Source of the DNA: Pseudomonadota bacterium
GTDB taxonomy: Bacteria; Pseudomonadota; Gammaproteobacteria; Steroidobacterales; Steroidobacteraceae
Length of the DNA: 64,000 nt
Direction of reading: 5' to 3'
Assembly: GCA_021785405.1 (NCBI GenBank)
Contig: JAJYFF010000001.1
Coordinates: 62,001-126,000, forward strand
Shown: in pieces, positions 17,571 to 26,145 of the stretch
How positions within the stretch are numbered: the stretch's first letter is position 1
Layout of the letters: the number at the start of each line of letters is the position of its first letter
Position numbers and translations under genes: made by a program
The notes under the pieces: generated by a model
What the model was told of the DNA's origin: nothing
Database searches by the model: none
Seen by the model: the letters and a program-made list of their open reading frames with translations, nothing else

Positions 17571-17885
17571 CTAAACCCCTCGGCGGCGCCTTGGCCATGA
17601 TGGAAGCTTTGACGGAATAATATATGCGTCCGCTGCCTTTACTGAGGTCACTGAGTACGGAGCGGTAGGCCTGGTGCTGGGTGGGACGGCTGGCTTTGTA
17701 GCGGGCGCCATTATAGTTGGGACATTCTCGGCCCCCGGCCCAATTAAATTCACGATGTCGCACTTAAATCATGCGAATGAAATATTCGATACCTGTAGCT
17801 CTCGTCATGTGCTGTCAGAACGGGATACTTGGGCACTCGTGCGATGTCGAGGAAATGCAGACACAGGATTGCCCGTTGGAGGGGC
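17571..17885. other. Island stretch without genes
   Basis: About 315 bp of mixed composition; short ORFs on both strands show no family resemblance. It probably represents erased integrase or cargo sequence. Confidence 0.4.
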
Positions 17886-18389
17886 ATGCAAGTGAGTATT
17901 CAAAGAGTGCCTCGGGTTTATTTTCGCTTGGAACTGCCTTCTGCGCGTAGGGCGCGTCGACAGATCATGCAGATGCTCGAAAGGCACTTGTCTGCCAATT
18001 TTAGTCAGGTTCGGAGATTTTCGTTCAACATACTTCCCGTCTCGCAGCTAATGCTTATTGCGGACGGCAATAATTTTATTGTATCTCTAGCACGCGAGCT
18101 GCGTAGAGGACAGGATGATCGCGCATGGCTGTTCACAATAAATCCACTTGACTACCCGGTCCCAATTAGAAATTTACCGACACACGAGGAAAGAAAGTAC
18201 TTGAAGGGCCTCATGCTTGTCAGTGTTGAGATAGAGAAGTTTCTAACCAACATGCGCAGTGTTACACGTCAGGCTTGGTTCTTTGAGGGGTGGGAAGCCA
18301 AGAAACCTGGAGTGCGAACGCCGGCGGAGTTGCCGTGGCAAGTGGAAGGTCCGGAGCACAGCGGCACTGAGAACCAGACGTTGTCGTGA
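17886..18389 (+). CDS. Hypothetical protein, island cargo
   Basis: A 167-aa protein with lower-GC codon use than neighbours (ATT, AAT and TTA codons appear). The start ATG 17886 (MQVSIQRVPRVYFRLEL) has GGAGGGG directly upstream; the track's start at 17829 would add 19 residues of arginine-rich sequence. It includes an alpha/beta-looking core (LMLIADGNNFIVSLARELRRG) and a Trp-rich region (RQAWFFEGWEAKKPGV). No family recognised and no signal peptide or membrane segment. Confidence 0.6.
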   Translation: MQVSIQRVPRVYFRLELPSARRARRQIMQMLERHLSANFSQVRRFSFNILPVSQLMLIADGNNFIVSLARELRRGQDDRAWLFTINPLDYPVPIRNLPTHEERKYLKGLMLVSVEIEKFLTNMRSVTRQAWFFEGWEAKKPGVRTPAELPWQVEGPEHSGTENQTLS

Positions 18390-18804
18390 TCTGTGTAGTA
18401 CGCAAGAACTCGCTCATGCCGCGGCATGCTCCAGAAAGTACTCGTGATGCAGACCGCCAAGGACTGAGTTGGCGCGCACGGCGGAGTTGGACGCTTCGAT
18501 TGATTTCGATGAGCGCAATAACAACCCTAGGGCCTGTTGACATTCATAGCTCGTTGCTGAGCCAGACGAATGATGTGCCCACAGCGGTGAGAGCAGGGCA
18601 AGCGCCAGGGCGTCCATGGCAGAGCGTAGAACAACTGGGCGGAACGCCGACGGAGCCGGTGTGGGCTTCAGGGCCCCTCAGATGCGGTCGCTGGGGCCGT
18701 TCTGCTCGCGCGAGCACCTAAGGCCGGCGGAAGTCGAGAGGCTCCTGCGGGCCATCGCGATGCTCCGTGAATTTGCACCCGACAGGCTGAACTGAATTCA
18801 GCGC
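18390..18804. other. Island stretch without supported genes
   Basis: Roughly 415 bp. A minus-strand ORF ending VLGGLHHEYFLEHAAA looks like sequence that often trails transposase genes, but no DDE motif or terminal repeat is seen, so no element is called. Confidence 0.35.
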
Positions 18805-18847
18805 GTGTAAGCGATTAATTGACGAACGTCGTCCATCTGCTTACACT
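18805..18847 (+). promoter_or_regulatory. higBA promoter with inverted-repeat operator
   Basis: TTGACG (18819-18824), a 17-bp spacer and TACACT (18842-18847) form a good sigma-70 promoter. Flanking and overlapping it are the 8-bp perfect inverted repeats GTGTAAGC (18805-18812) and GCTTACAC (18839-18846), likely HigA operator half-sites. The expected transcription start, 6-7 nt after the -10, falls on the GTG start codon of higB, and no Shine-Dalgarno precedes it. Confidence 0.65.
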
Positions 18848-18853
18848 TCGTCG

Positions 18854-19129
18854 GTGCTCAAGAGCTTCAGGGTCAAGGCACTTGCCGAGCTGTGGTCCAG
18901 TGGATCAAGCCGGAAAATCGACAGCAGGCTGCACGAGCGGATCTTGCGAAGGCTGGACAGATTGGATGCCGCGACATCGGTAAAGCAGATGGATATGCCA
19001 GGGTTTGATTTCCACCCCCTGCAGGGCAAGCCCCAGCGCTACTCGGTGCACGTCAATGGACCGTGGTGCCTGACGTTTGAGTTTGAAGGCGGGGACGCGC
19101 TGCGTGTGGACTTGGAGCAATACCATTAG
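18854..19129 (+). CDS. higB: HigB-type toxin (RelE/ParE superfamily mRNA interferase)
   Basis: A 91-aa ribosome-dependent endoribonuclease toxin. The family pattern is clear: IDSRLHERILRRLDRLDAATS, then PGFDFHPLQGKPQRYSVHVNGPWCLTFEFEGGD, with the C-terminal His typical of the fold. It starts at GTG 18854 directly downstream of the promoter, apparently leaderless. The toxin precedes its antitoxin, the order that defines higBA, with a 13-nt gap. Confidence 0.92.
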   Translation: MLKSFRVKALAELWSSGSSRKIDSRLHERILRRLDRLDAATSVKQMDMPGFDFHPLQGKPQRYSVHVNGPWCLTFEFEGGDALRVDLEQYH

Positions 19130-19142
19130 CCGGAGAACTCCT

Positions 19143-19451
19143 ATGGCCGAAATCGTTGCGAAACGAAATTCGAAGCGCTGCCCAACCCATCCCGGGGCGC
19201 TGCTGCGCGAGGACATCCTGCCGGTGCTGAAGCTGCCCAAGACGGTGATCGCGGATGCGCTGGGCATATCCCGCCAGCACCTGTATGACATTTTGCGCGA
19301 GCGCAAGCCGGTCTCTGCCGAGGTTGCGGTCCGCCTCGGCGCCGCCTTCGGGGATGGCCCTGACGCGTGGCTGCGCATGCAGGCCGCCTATGACGCGTGG
19401 CACGCCGTGCGAAGGGTCGACGTCAGCAAAGTTCCTCGCCTCGCCGCGTAG
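19143..19451 (+). CDS. higA: HigA-type antitoxin (XRE-family HTH)
   Basis: A 102-aa antitoxin and repressor with a Cro/CI helix-turn-helix (HPGALLREDILPVLKLPKTVIADALGISRQHLYDILRERK). It should neutralise HigB and bind the inverted repeats upstream of the pair. ATG 19143 (MAEIV) follows CGGAGAA; the track's 19077 start lies within higB in another frame. The pair is the main intact cargo of the tRNA-Arg island and probably stabilises it. Confidence 0.92.
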   Translation: MAEIVAKRNSKRCPTHPGALLREDILPVLKLPKTVIADALGISRQHLYDILRERKPVSAEVAVRLGAAFGDGPDAWLRMQAAYDAWHAVRRVDVSKVPRLAA

Positions 19452-20226
19452 CGACATCGATGCGGGGCCTGAGCCCGTGGCGTACGAATTTGACGGGGGA
19501 GGGACGAGTTTCCGGCCGATCGGCGCGCGTGGTGTCGGCGAGCGCGCCGGAACGCCGAAGCCGAAGGACATGCTCAAGTACCTTCGCCGGGCCCCGAAGG
19601 TGTCGCCGGCAGATGAGGATCGGCCGTAACCGCACTCCCACGAACGCGTGGGCCGCATCCAGCGTGACGATGGTGTGCGCTGCGCGAATTGCCCATCACG
19701 CGGCGATCGGGGTTTCGAAGAACCCACGGAATACGCGATAGCGAGATGCTTGCGGGACTTCTGCGTGACTCAGCGCTGCCTCGTGATGCGCCGTGGTGAC
19801 AAATGCAACGATATCCCGGCGGCGGTGTCGGTCGCCGGAGCGAAGCGACGGCGATCCCGAGCGTGAGCGAGGGATTAGCGGCCGCCGCGGCCGCGAACAA
19901 TCTCTCCGGGCGCGCCACTTCCAGTCGACCTGACGATCGCCGGTCACGATCCTCGGAATAGGCGATTCTCTTCCTGGGGGGGCCGATCACATCCAATTGA
20001 TGGCGGTTGACCCACCCTGCGAACTTCGTCAACAGCAAGTGAATGGGTTGAAGTCGCGGGGACATCGCTGCCGAGCAAATCGGGTCGACAGCTAATCGTG
20101 GCTAGACAGGCCGTCAGGCGGGGTGCCCTTCGTGTGCCGTGCCGTCTGTATAACTGGACATTACCCGCCTGGATGGTTTTCTGGCGAGTTCGTGTGCGCC
20201 GCGCTCGGCACCGCTTTGTTTGCCGC
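19452..20226. other. Non-coding right end of the island and flank
   Basis: About 775 bp. A reading frame directly after higA (GPEPVAYEFDGGGTSFRPIG..., ending at 19629) has protein-like composition but no start with a ribosome site. The distal att copy (19899-19918) lies here, preceded by a GGCCGC-rich palindrome. No RNA gene was recognised. Confidence 0.4.
19899..19918 (+). repeat. att site, distal copy
   Basis: AATCTCTCCGGGCGCGCCAC is an exact copy of the tRNA-Arg 3' end. The rest of the tRNA is absent here, as expected for a distal attachment site. Confidence 0.8.
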
Positions 20227-20898
20227 TCAGATGCGCGACAGACTTGCGGAAGCGCCAGGCTTGCCACCGAGGCCGCGCTGCGCAGCAAACACGGCGGCCT
20301 CGACGCGCGAAGAGAGCCCCAGCTTGCGCAGGATCGCCTTTACATGCAGCTTGACCGTGCCGTCGCAGATGCCCAGACAGCGGGCAATGATTTTGTTGCT
20401 TTCGCCTTCGGCCAGATGGCGCAAGATCTCAAGTTCCCGCGGGGTCAGTCCCTCGAAGAGCGCGTGGGACGTCTCACCGTTTGCCTCGCCACGCTGCACC
20501 ACCTCTGCGAGAACCGCAGTGAGCTCAGGAGTGACAACGGTCTTGCCCTGAAGCACTTCGTGCAGCGCCTGCACCAGCGCCTCAGGGTCCATGTCCTTCA
20601 GGAGGTAGCCCTGCGCGCCACAACGCAGTGAGCCAACCAGATCGCGTTCATCATCGCTGGTGGTGAGCATCACCACCGGCCGGCCGAGGCCGCCTTCGCG
20701 CAGGCGCTGAAGCACCTGCAGTCCGTTCATCCCGGGCATGCGCAGATCAAGCAGCACGACGTCGGGCTGGATCTGCGCGGCCAGGCGTACGCCATCCTCG
20801 CCGTTTCCCACGACGCTGACTGCGATGCCGCGCCGCTCCAAAAGACCCTTCAACCCTGCCCGAAACAGCGTGTGATCATCGATGATGAGGACGTGCAT
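20227..20898 (-). CDS. NarL/FixJ-family response regulator
   Basis: A two-component regulator of 223 aa. The receiver domain has the acidic pair IIDDH, the phosphoacceptor Asp in VVLLDLRMPGMNG, the TTSDD switch and Lys in YLLKDMD. The LuxR-type HTH is at the C terminus (LTPRELEILRHLAEGESNKIIA, GTVKLHVKAILRKLG). It lies 7 bp after the sensor kinase gene, so the two form a unit. Both follow dsrN on the same strand, which suggests a role in sulfur or electron-acceptor control; the target genes are not known. Confidence 0.93.
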   Translation of the reverse strand: MHVLIIDDHTLFRAGLKGLLERRGIAVSVVGNGEDGVRLAAQIQPDVVLLDLRMPGMNGLQVLQRLREGGLGRPVVMLTTSDDERDLVGSLRCGAQGYLLKDMDPEALVQALHEVLQGKTVVTPELTAVLAEVVQRGEANGETSHALFEGLTPRELEILRHLAEGESNKIIARCLGICDGTVKLHVKAILRKLGLSSRVEAAVFAAQRGLGGKPGASASLSRI

Positions 20899-20905
20899 GG
20901 TCCGT

Positions 20906-22537
20906 CTACCCAGCCGCCTGAACAGGCACTCGGACCTCGCCGGGCAAGGGGAATGAGAGTATCACGCGTGTTCCTTCCCCCACCTCGCTCTCCACCCGCA
21001 GCGCTCCGCCGAGACGGCGGGCCCGGTCCTGCATGATCGACAGGCCGAGATGCTCCCCAGGACGCTCCTCGATCTCGCTCTGCCTGAAGCCGACGCCATC
21101 ATCTTCGATCAGCACCCAAGCGGCATTTTCGGCCTCCTCGCCGCGCAGGATGACGCGCACGTGGCGGGCCTTGCCGTGCCGGCGCACATTCGCCAAAGCT
21201 TCCTGCACGATCCGCAGGACCTGCATCTCGAGATGTGCCGGCAGCCGGGTATCGTGCCATTCCTGCTGAAGGAAGATATCGACGCCGCTGTCGTGGGCGA
21301 AGCCTTCCACGACCTTCTCGATCGCCGTGACGAGGCCGCTGCGTTCCATCGGCGACCTGAACTGCACCAGCAGCTCACGCAGTTCCCGATTCGCCTCATC
21401 CAAGCTGTTGGTAATGCGGCTGAGATTGCTCCGCACCGCCGGCTGATCGCCTGCCAGCAGGGTGTCGTCCAACGTGCGCACCTGGAAGCGCAGACTGCTC
21501 AGCGTCTGAGCGAGCGAATCGTGCAACTCGTGCGCGAGCATGGTGCGCTCCTCGACCACGCTCAGCCGTTTGGCCTCCTCGTCCAGGCGCGCCTTCTCGA
21601 TGGCCATTCCAAGGTGGCGGCCGATGTTCCTGAGCAGATCGTTGAGATCTTCCCGCGGAAATGGCAGCGGCCGTTCCAGAAACAGGTTGTAAATGCCGAG
21701 CACCCGGCCGCGGTAGGTCAACGGCACGGCCACCATTTCCATGCGCTCGTCGCAGGGCACGATCGGCCGACCGAGTAAGCAGCGGCAAGCCTCCGCACCG
21801 TGGGATTGCACCGCCCGCCCAGAAACCGTTCTGCCGCACAGGCACTGCCCCACCGGTACCAGTCGCTCGCGGCCCACGACCTCATCATCAAGTCCTTCGC
21901 TGGCGACCAGCCGCAGCTGCCCGTCCTGGGTCAGCAGCCGCACGAGACCACCGCGGGCCTCGACCACCTCGCTGATGATTTCGAGGAATTTCCTCAGCAG
22001 CTGGTCCAGATCACGCGAGGTGTTGATAGTTGCCGCCACGTCGCAGAGGATCTCCAGCGAGCGCGTTTTCTGGGCGATGCGATGCGTCGCCTTCTGCACC
22101 CGCGCTTCCATCTCCGCCGACAGGCCGCAGACCATCTCGCCGAGACCGTTCAGATCTTGCGTCAGACCGCGAAACACGCGGGATTGCGGCTCCGACATGG
22201 GTTCTGAGAAGTTGCCGGCGCGGACACGGGCCGCCCAATTGCGCAAATGCGCCAGCGGCTGCAGAAGCTCACGCCGGATGCGGCGCTGCTGAAGAATGGT
22301 CAGCGCCGCCACCACGGCGGTCAACGCCAAGGCCAGTACGACAAGCTGCGTGCGCCAGGTCGGTTCAACACTGAACAGCAGCACCAGTGCTCCGAGAAGT
22401 GCCAGCGCGCCCAGTTGCAGCTGCAACGGCAAGCCGAGCCTGCTGCCGTCCCAATCGCGACATGTGGCGGGCCCGATCGCAGAGGGCACCGCTTCGATCT
22501 GCGCGGCTGAACGCTGCATGCGCCCGATCGCACTCAT
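20906..22537 (-). CDS. NarX-like sensor histidine kinase with Cys-rich GAF domain
   Basis: Two transmembrane helices (about residues 38-57 and 62-82) are followed by a HAMP-like segment, a GAF domain (about 160-315), a HisKA_3 region with phospho-His in AHELHDSLAQ (His339) and an HATPase domain (VLIEDDGVGF, GLSIMQDRARRLGG). There is no sizeable periplasmic domain between the helices, so it cannot sense nitrate as NarX does. Five cysteines cluster in the GAF domain (C232, C234, C251, C253, C262), suggesting an iron-sulfur, haem or thiol-redox sensor. A TATACT -10-like hexamer lies at 22613-22618. It lies 136 bp after dsrN. Confidence 0.92.
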   Translation of the reverse strand: MSAIGRMQRSAAQIEAVPSAIGPATCRDWDGSRLGLPLQLQLGALALLGALVLLFSVEPTWRTQLVVLALALTAVVAALTILQQRRIRRELLQPLAHLRNWAARVRAGNFSEPMSEPQSRVFRGLTQDLNGLGEMVCGLSAEMEARVQKATHRIAQKTRSLEILCDVAATINTSRDLDQLLRKFLEIISEVVEARGGLVRLLTQDGQLRLVASEGLDDEVVGRERLVPVGQCLCGRTVSGRAVQSHGAEACRCLLGRPIVPCDERMEMVAVPLTYRGRVLGIYNLFLERPLPFPREDLNDLLRNIGRHLGMAIEKARLDEEAKRLSVVEERTMLAHELHDSLAQTLSSLRFQVRTLDDTLLAGDQPAVRSNLSRITNSLDEANRELRELLVQFRSPMERSGLVTAIEKVVEGFAHDSGVDIFLQQEWHDTRLPAHLEMQVLRIVQEALANVRRHGKARHVRVILRGEEAENAAWVLIEDDGVGFRQSEIEERPGEHLGLSIMQDRARRLGGALRVESEVGEGTRVILSFPLPGEVRVPVQAAG

Positions 22538-22673
22538 GCTCTAATGGCCCCCTTCGGCGCCCGCACGCGCCGCCCACCCGGGCAGACACACCGGCCGCGT
22601 GGCGCGGTACCGAGTATAAGCCTATTAGAAAAAGCTAAACTATTTCAGCGCGCGTCGCAAGTGCGTAGCAGTC

Positions 22674-24074
22674 CTACGCCATCATCTGTTGGCCGCCGCG
22701 CCTCGGTGCACCCTTTACCCTGCGGCGCACGAAGCTCACGAAACGCCGCGGCCAGGGATTGGCTTCGCAGGCGTGCAGATGGGCATAACTCGCGAGCAGG
22801 TTGCGGTAGACGATGCCGTCGCGCCGGCCATCGATCCCGGTTCCGCGCAGCACTTCATAAGCGTAATCCAAGTCCCCACTGACATTTGTCAATGTCGAAT
22901 AATGAAACTCATGCGCATCAAATTGCGCCCGAGCATCCGGCCAGGGCCCCTGGCCCGTCTCACGCAGCCGGACATAGCCGTGGCCCGCCGGACGCTGGCC
23001 CATCACGACGTCGGCGGGGATCGCGCCGACCATCTCGACACGCCGGCTCTGCCAGCTGATGCTGCGAGCGAGATACATCAGACCGCCGCATTCGGCATAG
23101 ACGGGCAGCCCGGCCTCGATCGCAGCGCGCAGCTCCCGACGCAGGCTCAGGTTGGCCCCCAGTGCATCCAGGTGGGTCTCCGGAAAGCCGCCACCGATGA
23201 ACAGGCCCTCGACCGGCGGGAGGTGCGGATCGCGCAGCGTGTCGAACTCCACCAACTCGGCCCCCGCTTCCCGGAACGCCTCCAGGTCCGACGCGTAGTA
23301 GAAGCCGAAGGCGGCATCGCGCGCGATGCCGATACGCACATCGAGGTGACGGCGGGGAGCGCGCGCAGGTCGGGACACCGGCGGCAGCGCCTCTGCCGTC
23401 GCGGCGATATCCGTCAGTGCACCCAGGTCAACCGATGCGCCCACGGCCGCCGCAATGCGCGCGATGGTCTGTTCCGCGGCGCCAGACTCGCTGGTCGGGA
23501 TCAGGCCCAGGTGGCGCTCGGTGATGGCGAGCGACGGGTCGAACCCGATCGCCCCGATCACGCGAACGGGCGTGTAATGCTCGATCGCCGCGCGGAGCTT
23601 TCCTTCGTGGCGGGCTCCCGCCACGTTGTTCAAAATCACGGCGGCGATGCGCACGTCGGGGGCGAAGGCCTGATAGCCGAGAATCAACGGCGCGATTCCG
23701 CGCGCCATGCCCTGTGTGTCGATCACCAGCACCACCGGTGCGCCGAGCACCCGCGCCAGCGCGGCGTTGCTGTCGCTGCCATTCAAATCCACTCCGTCGT
23801 GCAGGCCCTTGTTGCCTTCCACGAGGGCGATATCGGCTGCCTGCGCGTGGCGGCCAAAGCGCCCCGCGATCTCCCGCGGGGTCATGGTGCGGAAATCGAG
23901 GTTGTGGCACGGTCGGCCGGCCGCTGCGGTGAGCCACATCGGATCGATGTAATCGGGACCCTTCTTGAACGGTTGCACGCTCATGCCGCGCCCAGACAAC
24001 GCGCGGCACAGGCCCAGGCTGACCGTCGTCTTACCCGAGGACTTGCTGACTGCCGAGATCATCACATGCGGCAT
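22674..24074 (-). CDS. dsrN: DsrN: siroheme amidase (cobyrinic acid a,c-diamide synthase family)
   Basis: A glutamine-dependent amidotransferase that converts siroheme to siroamide for sulfite reductase maturation. The N-terminal ATP-binding domain starts MISAVSKSSGKTTVSLGLCRALSGRG (P-loop) and continues FKKGPDYIDPMW. The C-terminal type I glutaminase domain has the nucleophile in LPVYAECGGLMYLA and the catalytic His in FDAHEFHYS. The family includes CbiA/CobB; the position at the end of the dsr cluster, 17 bp after dsrP, identifies it as DsrN rather than a cobalamin gene. Confidence 0.92.
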   Translation of the reverse strand: MPHVMISAVSKSSGKTTVSLGLCRALSGRGMSVQPFKKGPDYIDPMWLTAAAGRPCHNLDFRTMTPREIAGRFGRHAQAADIALVEGNKGLHDGVDLNGSDSNAALARVLGAPVVLVIDTQGMARGIAPLILGYQAFAPDVRIAAVILNNVAGARHEGKLRAAIEHYTPVRVIGAIGFDPSLAITERHLGLIPTSESGAAEQTIARIAAAVGASVDLGALTDIAATAEALPPVSRPARAPRRHLDVRIGIARDAAFGFYYASDLEAFREAGAELVEFDTLRDPHLPPVEGLFIGGGFPETHLDALGANLSLRRELRAAIEAGLPVYAECGGLMYLARSISWQSRRVEMVGAIPADVVMGQRPAGHGYVRLRETGQGPWPDARAQFDAHEFHYSTLTNVSGDLDYAYEVLRGTGIDGRRDGIVYRNLLASYAHLHACEANPWPRRFVSFVRRRVKGAPRRGGQQMMA

Positions 24075-24090
24075 GATCCGGGTGTCCTCC

Positions 24091-25329
24091 TCAGGTCGCT
24101 TCCGGCACCCTCGCGGTTCCCGCGACTGCGCTGTGCGATTCGACAGGTTCGTCGACGAGGCTCTCGGGCAGGAACGGCAGCAGTTTCAGCGCAAGCAGGA
24201 TGAGGAGCACAGCGAGCGCACAGCCGCCGAGGCCGAGGGCGCACTCCGGAAGGCTCGGGGCGTAGAAGTTCACCACGCCGTCGTAGAAGGAACTGGAGAC
24301 GTGCATCCCGGGAAAAATCGACAGGGGCCAGGCCTGGCCACCGATAATGATGTCGTACATGAGGGCAAGCCCGCCCACAACGACAGACGCTGATCCCCAG
24401 CCGACCGCGGCGCGCGACCGGCGCGTCTGAGGGAGCCAGAACAGCAGCATCGGCAGCACGCCGCCGAGGAACACCGCTCCGCACCAGAAGAGGAGGGTGT
24501 AGATGCCGCCGTTCAGCAGGAGAAAGGCCTCGGCACCGCGAAATTCGGCCTCGTAGAGCTTGGTGATGTGAAACGCGAGCAGGAAGTACAGCACGCCCGC
24601 GGCGAACACGCCGAGGAGATTCTTAAGCCGCATCAGAGTGGCATTGCCCAGAGGCCGGCCCGTGCCCTTGCACGTCACCATGAGCACGAGGAGGAAAATC
24701 GCCAGGCCCAAGGCGAACGACATCACGATGAACATCGGCGCCATGATCGCCTCGTCATAAGGTTGGCGTGCCACCAGGAAGCCGAAAATCGAGCCGGTGC
24801 CCGTGGTGAGGATCAGTCGCCACAGGAAGGCAGCCGTGCCGACCATGCGGGAATAGCCGTTCAGGCGCCGCTCCATCATCACCCACAGATAGAACCCGGT
24901 CACCGCCGTAAAACCGGTGTAGAGAAAGATGTTCCAGGCGAAGATCGATTGGAAGTTGTAGTGCGTCATGGCCACGACGAGGCGGTCCGGCCGGCCCAGA
25001 TCCAGCACCAGGATCGCGAGTCCGCCGATCAGCAGTGCGACGGCCAGCAGCCCGGACAGTCGCGCCAGGGGCTTGTACGCCACCTTGCCGAAGACCGAGG
25101 CGATGGAGGCGACGTTGAGCGCCCCCGAGGCCGCCACGATCAGAAACACCGCGAAGACATGCGGCAAGCCCCAGACCACCTGATTGGTCATGCCGGTAAT
25201 GATGTGGCCGAAGTGCTCCATGAACCATGCCGCCGTCAACCCTGCCGCCACGAATGCGGCGAGCAACGCCACCAGCGCCCAGAACCCGACGCTGTCTCCT
25301 TCGATCTCGCGGTAATGGATGACGCTCAT
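24091..25329 (-). CDS. dsrP: DsrP: NrfD/PsrC-type quinone-interacting membrane subunit
   Basis: A 412-aa polytopic membrane protein of the NrfD family with about ten hydrophobic segments (for example VWGLPHVFAVFLIVAASGAL and FGKVAYKPLARLSGLLAVALLI). In DsrMKJOP it exchanges electrons with the quinone pool and receives them from DsrO/DsrJ. It follows dsrO by 3 bp and precedes dsrN. The assignment is firm from family and position. Confidence 0.93.
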   Translation of the reverse strand: MSVIHYREIEGDSVGFWALVALLAAFVAAGLTAAWFMEHFGHIITGMTNQVVWGLPHVFAVFLIVAASGALNVASIASVFGKVAYKPLARLSGLLAVALLIGGLAILVLDLGRPDRLVVAMTHYNFQSIFAWNIFLYTGFTAVTGFYLWVMMERRLNGYSRMVGTAAFLWRLILTTGTGSIFGFLVARQPYDEAIMAPMFIVMSFALGLAIFLLVLMVTCKGTGRPLGNATLMRLKNLLGVFAAGVLYFLLAFHITKLYEAEFRGAEAFLLLNGGIYTLLFWCGAVFLGGVLPMLLFWLPQTRRSRAAVGWGSASVVVGGLALMYDIIIGGQAWPLSIFPGMHVSSSFYDGVVNFYAPSLPECALGLGGCALAVLLILLALKLLPFLPESLVDEPVESHSAVAGTARVPEAT

Positions 25330-25332
25330 CCT

Positions 25333-26145
25333 CTAGAGCCCCTCGTAACGCACACCGGTGTCGAGCATCAGGTCGGCGCGCAACTGCACCGCGGGATGAT
25401 GCGCCAGCGCGCGGCGGATCGCGCTCGCAGGGTCGTTCAGATCGCCGAAGGTCATCGCACCGTTGCCTTTGCGCGCACACGCCTCGACGCAGGCCGGCGC
25501 CGTCCCGGCATCGACCCGCGGCACGCACAGCGTGCACCCTTCCACCGTGCCTTTTCCGCGCGGAGCCCACGGTTTCTGGCCGGAAAGATCCTCGCTGACG
25601 AAGGAGCGCGCCTTGTACGGGCAGGCCATCATGCAAAAGCGACAGCCGATACAGATGTGTCGATCGACGAGCACGATGCCGTCGGCGCGCTTGAAGGAGG
25701 CCCCGGTGGGACAGACCTCCACGCAGGGCGCATTCGCGCAATGCTGGCACATCACCGGTACCGAGCGCGAAAACCCCGTACGCGGATCGGACACCTGCAC
25801 CTTGCGAATCCATTGCGGATCGGTGGGCCGACCCTCGTTCTGCCAACCGTTAACCGATGAGCACGCCGTGACGCAGGCGGTGCAGGACGGCTTGCACTTG
25901 GTGGTGTCTATCAGAAGTCCCCAGCGCCTCATGGCGCTCGCGGCGTCGCTCTTCGGCGCGTCGCGTTGCGCATAGGCGATGAGGCTTATCCCCGGGGCGA
26001 GCGCAAGAGTGACCGCCCCGGCGATGCCGAGAAAGCGACGCCGGTCCTGGTCGCAAGCGACCTCCGGCAGGGCAGTGTTGCGCATCCCGAAACGCAGGGC
26101 TGCCTGCGCCTCGCGCCGACCGGAGCGCGGCTTCACCGGGTTCAC
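25333..26145 (-). CDS. dsrO: DsrO: periplasmic iron-sulfur protein
   Basis: A ferredoxin-type electron carrier exported by the Tat system, shown by the twin-arginine motif DRRRFLGIAGAV and hydrophobic stretch. Several four-Cys clusters follow: CKPSCTACVTAC, CQHCANAPCVEVCP, CIGCRFCMMACP and CTLCVPR, ligating up to four [4Fe-4S] clusters. GTG 26145 is chosen as start because it overlaps the dsrJ stop in GTGA; ATG 26085 (MRNTALPE) would give a more usual n-region length and is possible. The track start at 26277 lies inside dsrJ. It passes electrons between DsrJ and DsrP. Confidence 0.92.
   Translation of the reverse strand: MNPVKPRSGRREAQAALRFGMRNTALPEVACDQDRRRFLGIAGAVTLALAPGISLIAYAQRDAPKSDAASAMRRWGLLIDTTKCKPSCTACVTACSSVNGWQNEGRPTDPQWIRKVQVSDPRTGFSRSVPVMCQHCANAPCVEVCPTGASFKRADGIVLVDRHICIGCRFCMMACPYKARSFVSEDLSGQKPWAPRGKGTVEGCTLCVPRVDAGTAPACVEACARKGNGAMTFGDLNDPASAIRRALAHHPAVQLRADLMLDTGVRYEGL

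Larger units (their letters stand above)
17282..19918. mobile_element. Small decayed genomic island inserted in tRNA-Arg
   Basis: A 2.6-kb segment bounded by an exact 20-bp direct repeat, of which one copy is the 3' end of tRNA-Arg(ACG). It holds an integrase C-terminal fragment next to the tRNA, an unknown gene of lower GC than its surroundings, a higBA module and about 1.5 kb without recognisable genes. This is the standard layout of a tRNA-targeted integrative element after most of its content has been lost. Confidence 0.8.

Noticed and set aside
18390-18721. Possible transposase tail or IS end (GGCCTGTTGACATT, VLGGLHHEY)
   Set aside because: No catalytic motif, no paired terminal repeat and no target duplication could be found.
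19461-19629. Small gene directly after higA
   Set aside because: Protein-like composition but no credible start codon with a ribosome site and no recognised family.
22674-24074. Cobalamin-pathway cobB/cbiA
   Set aside because: No other cobalamin genes are nearby and it sits at the dsrN position of a dsr cluster.
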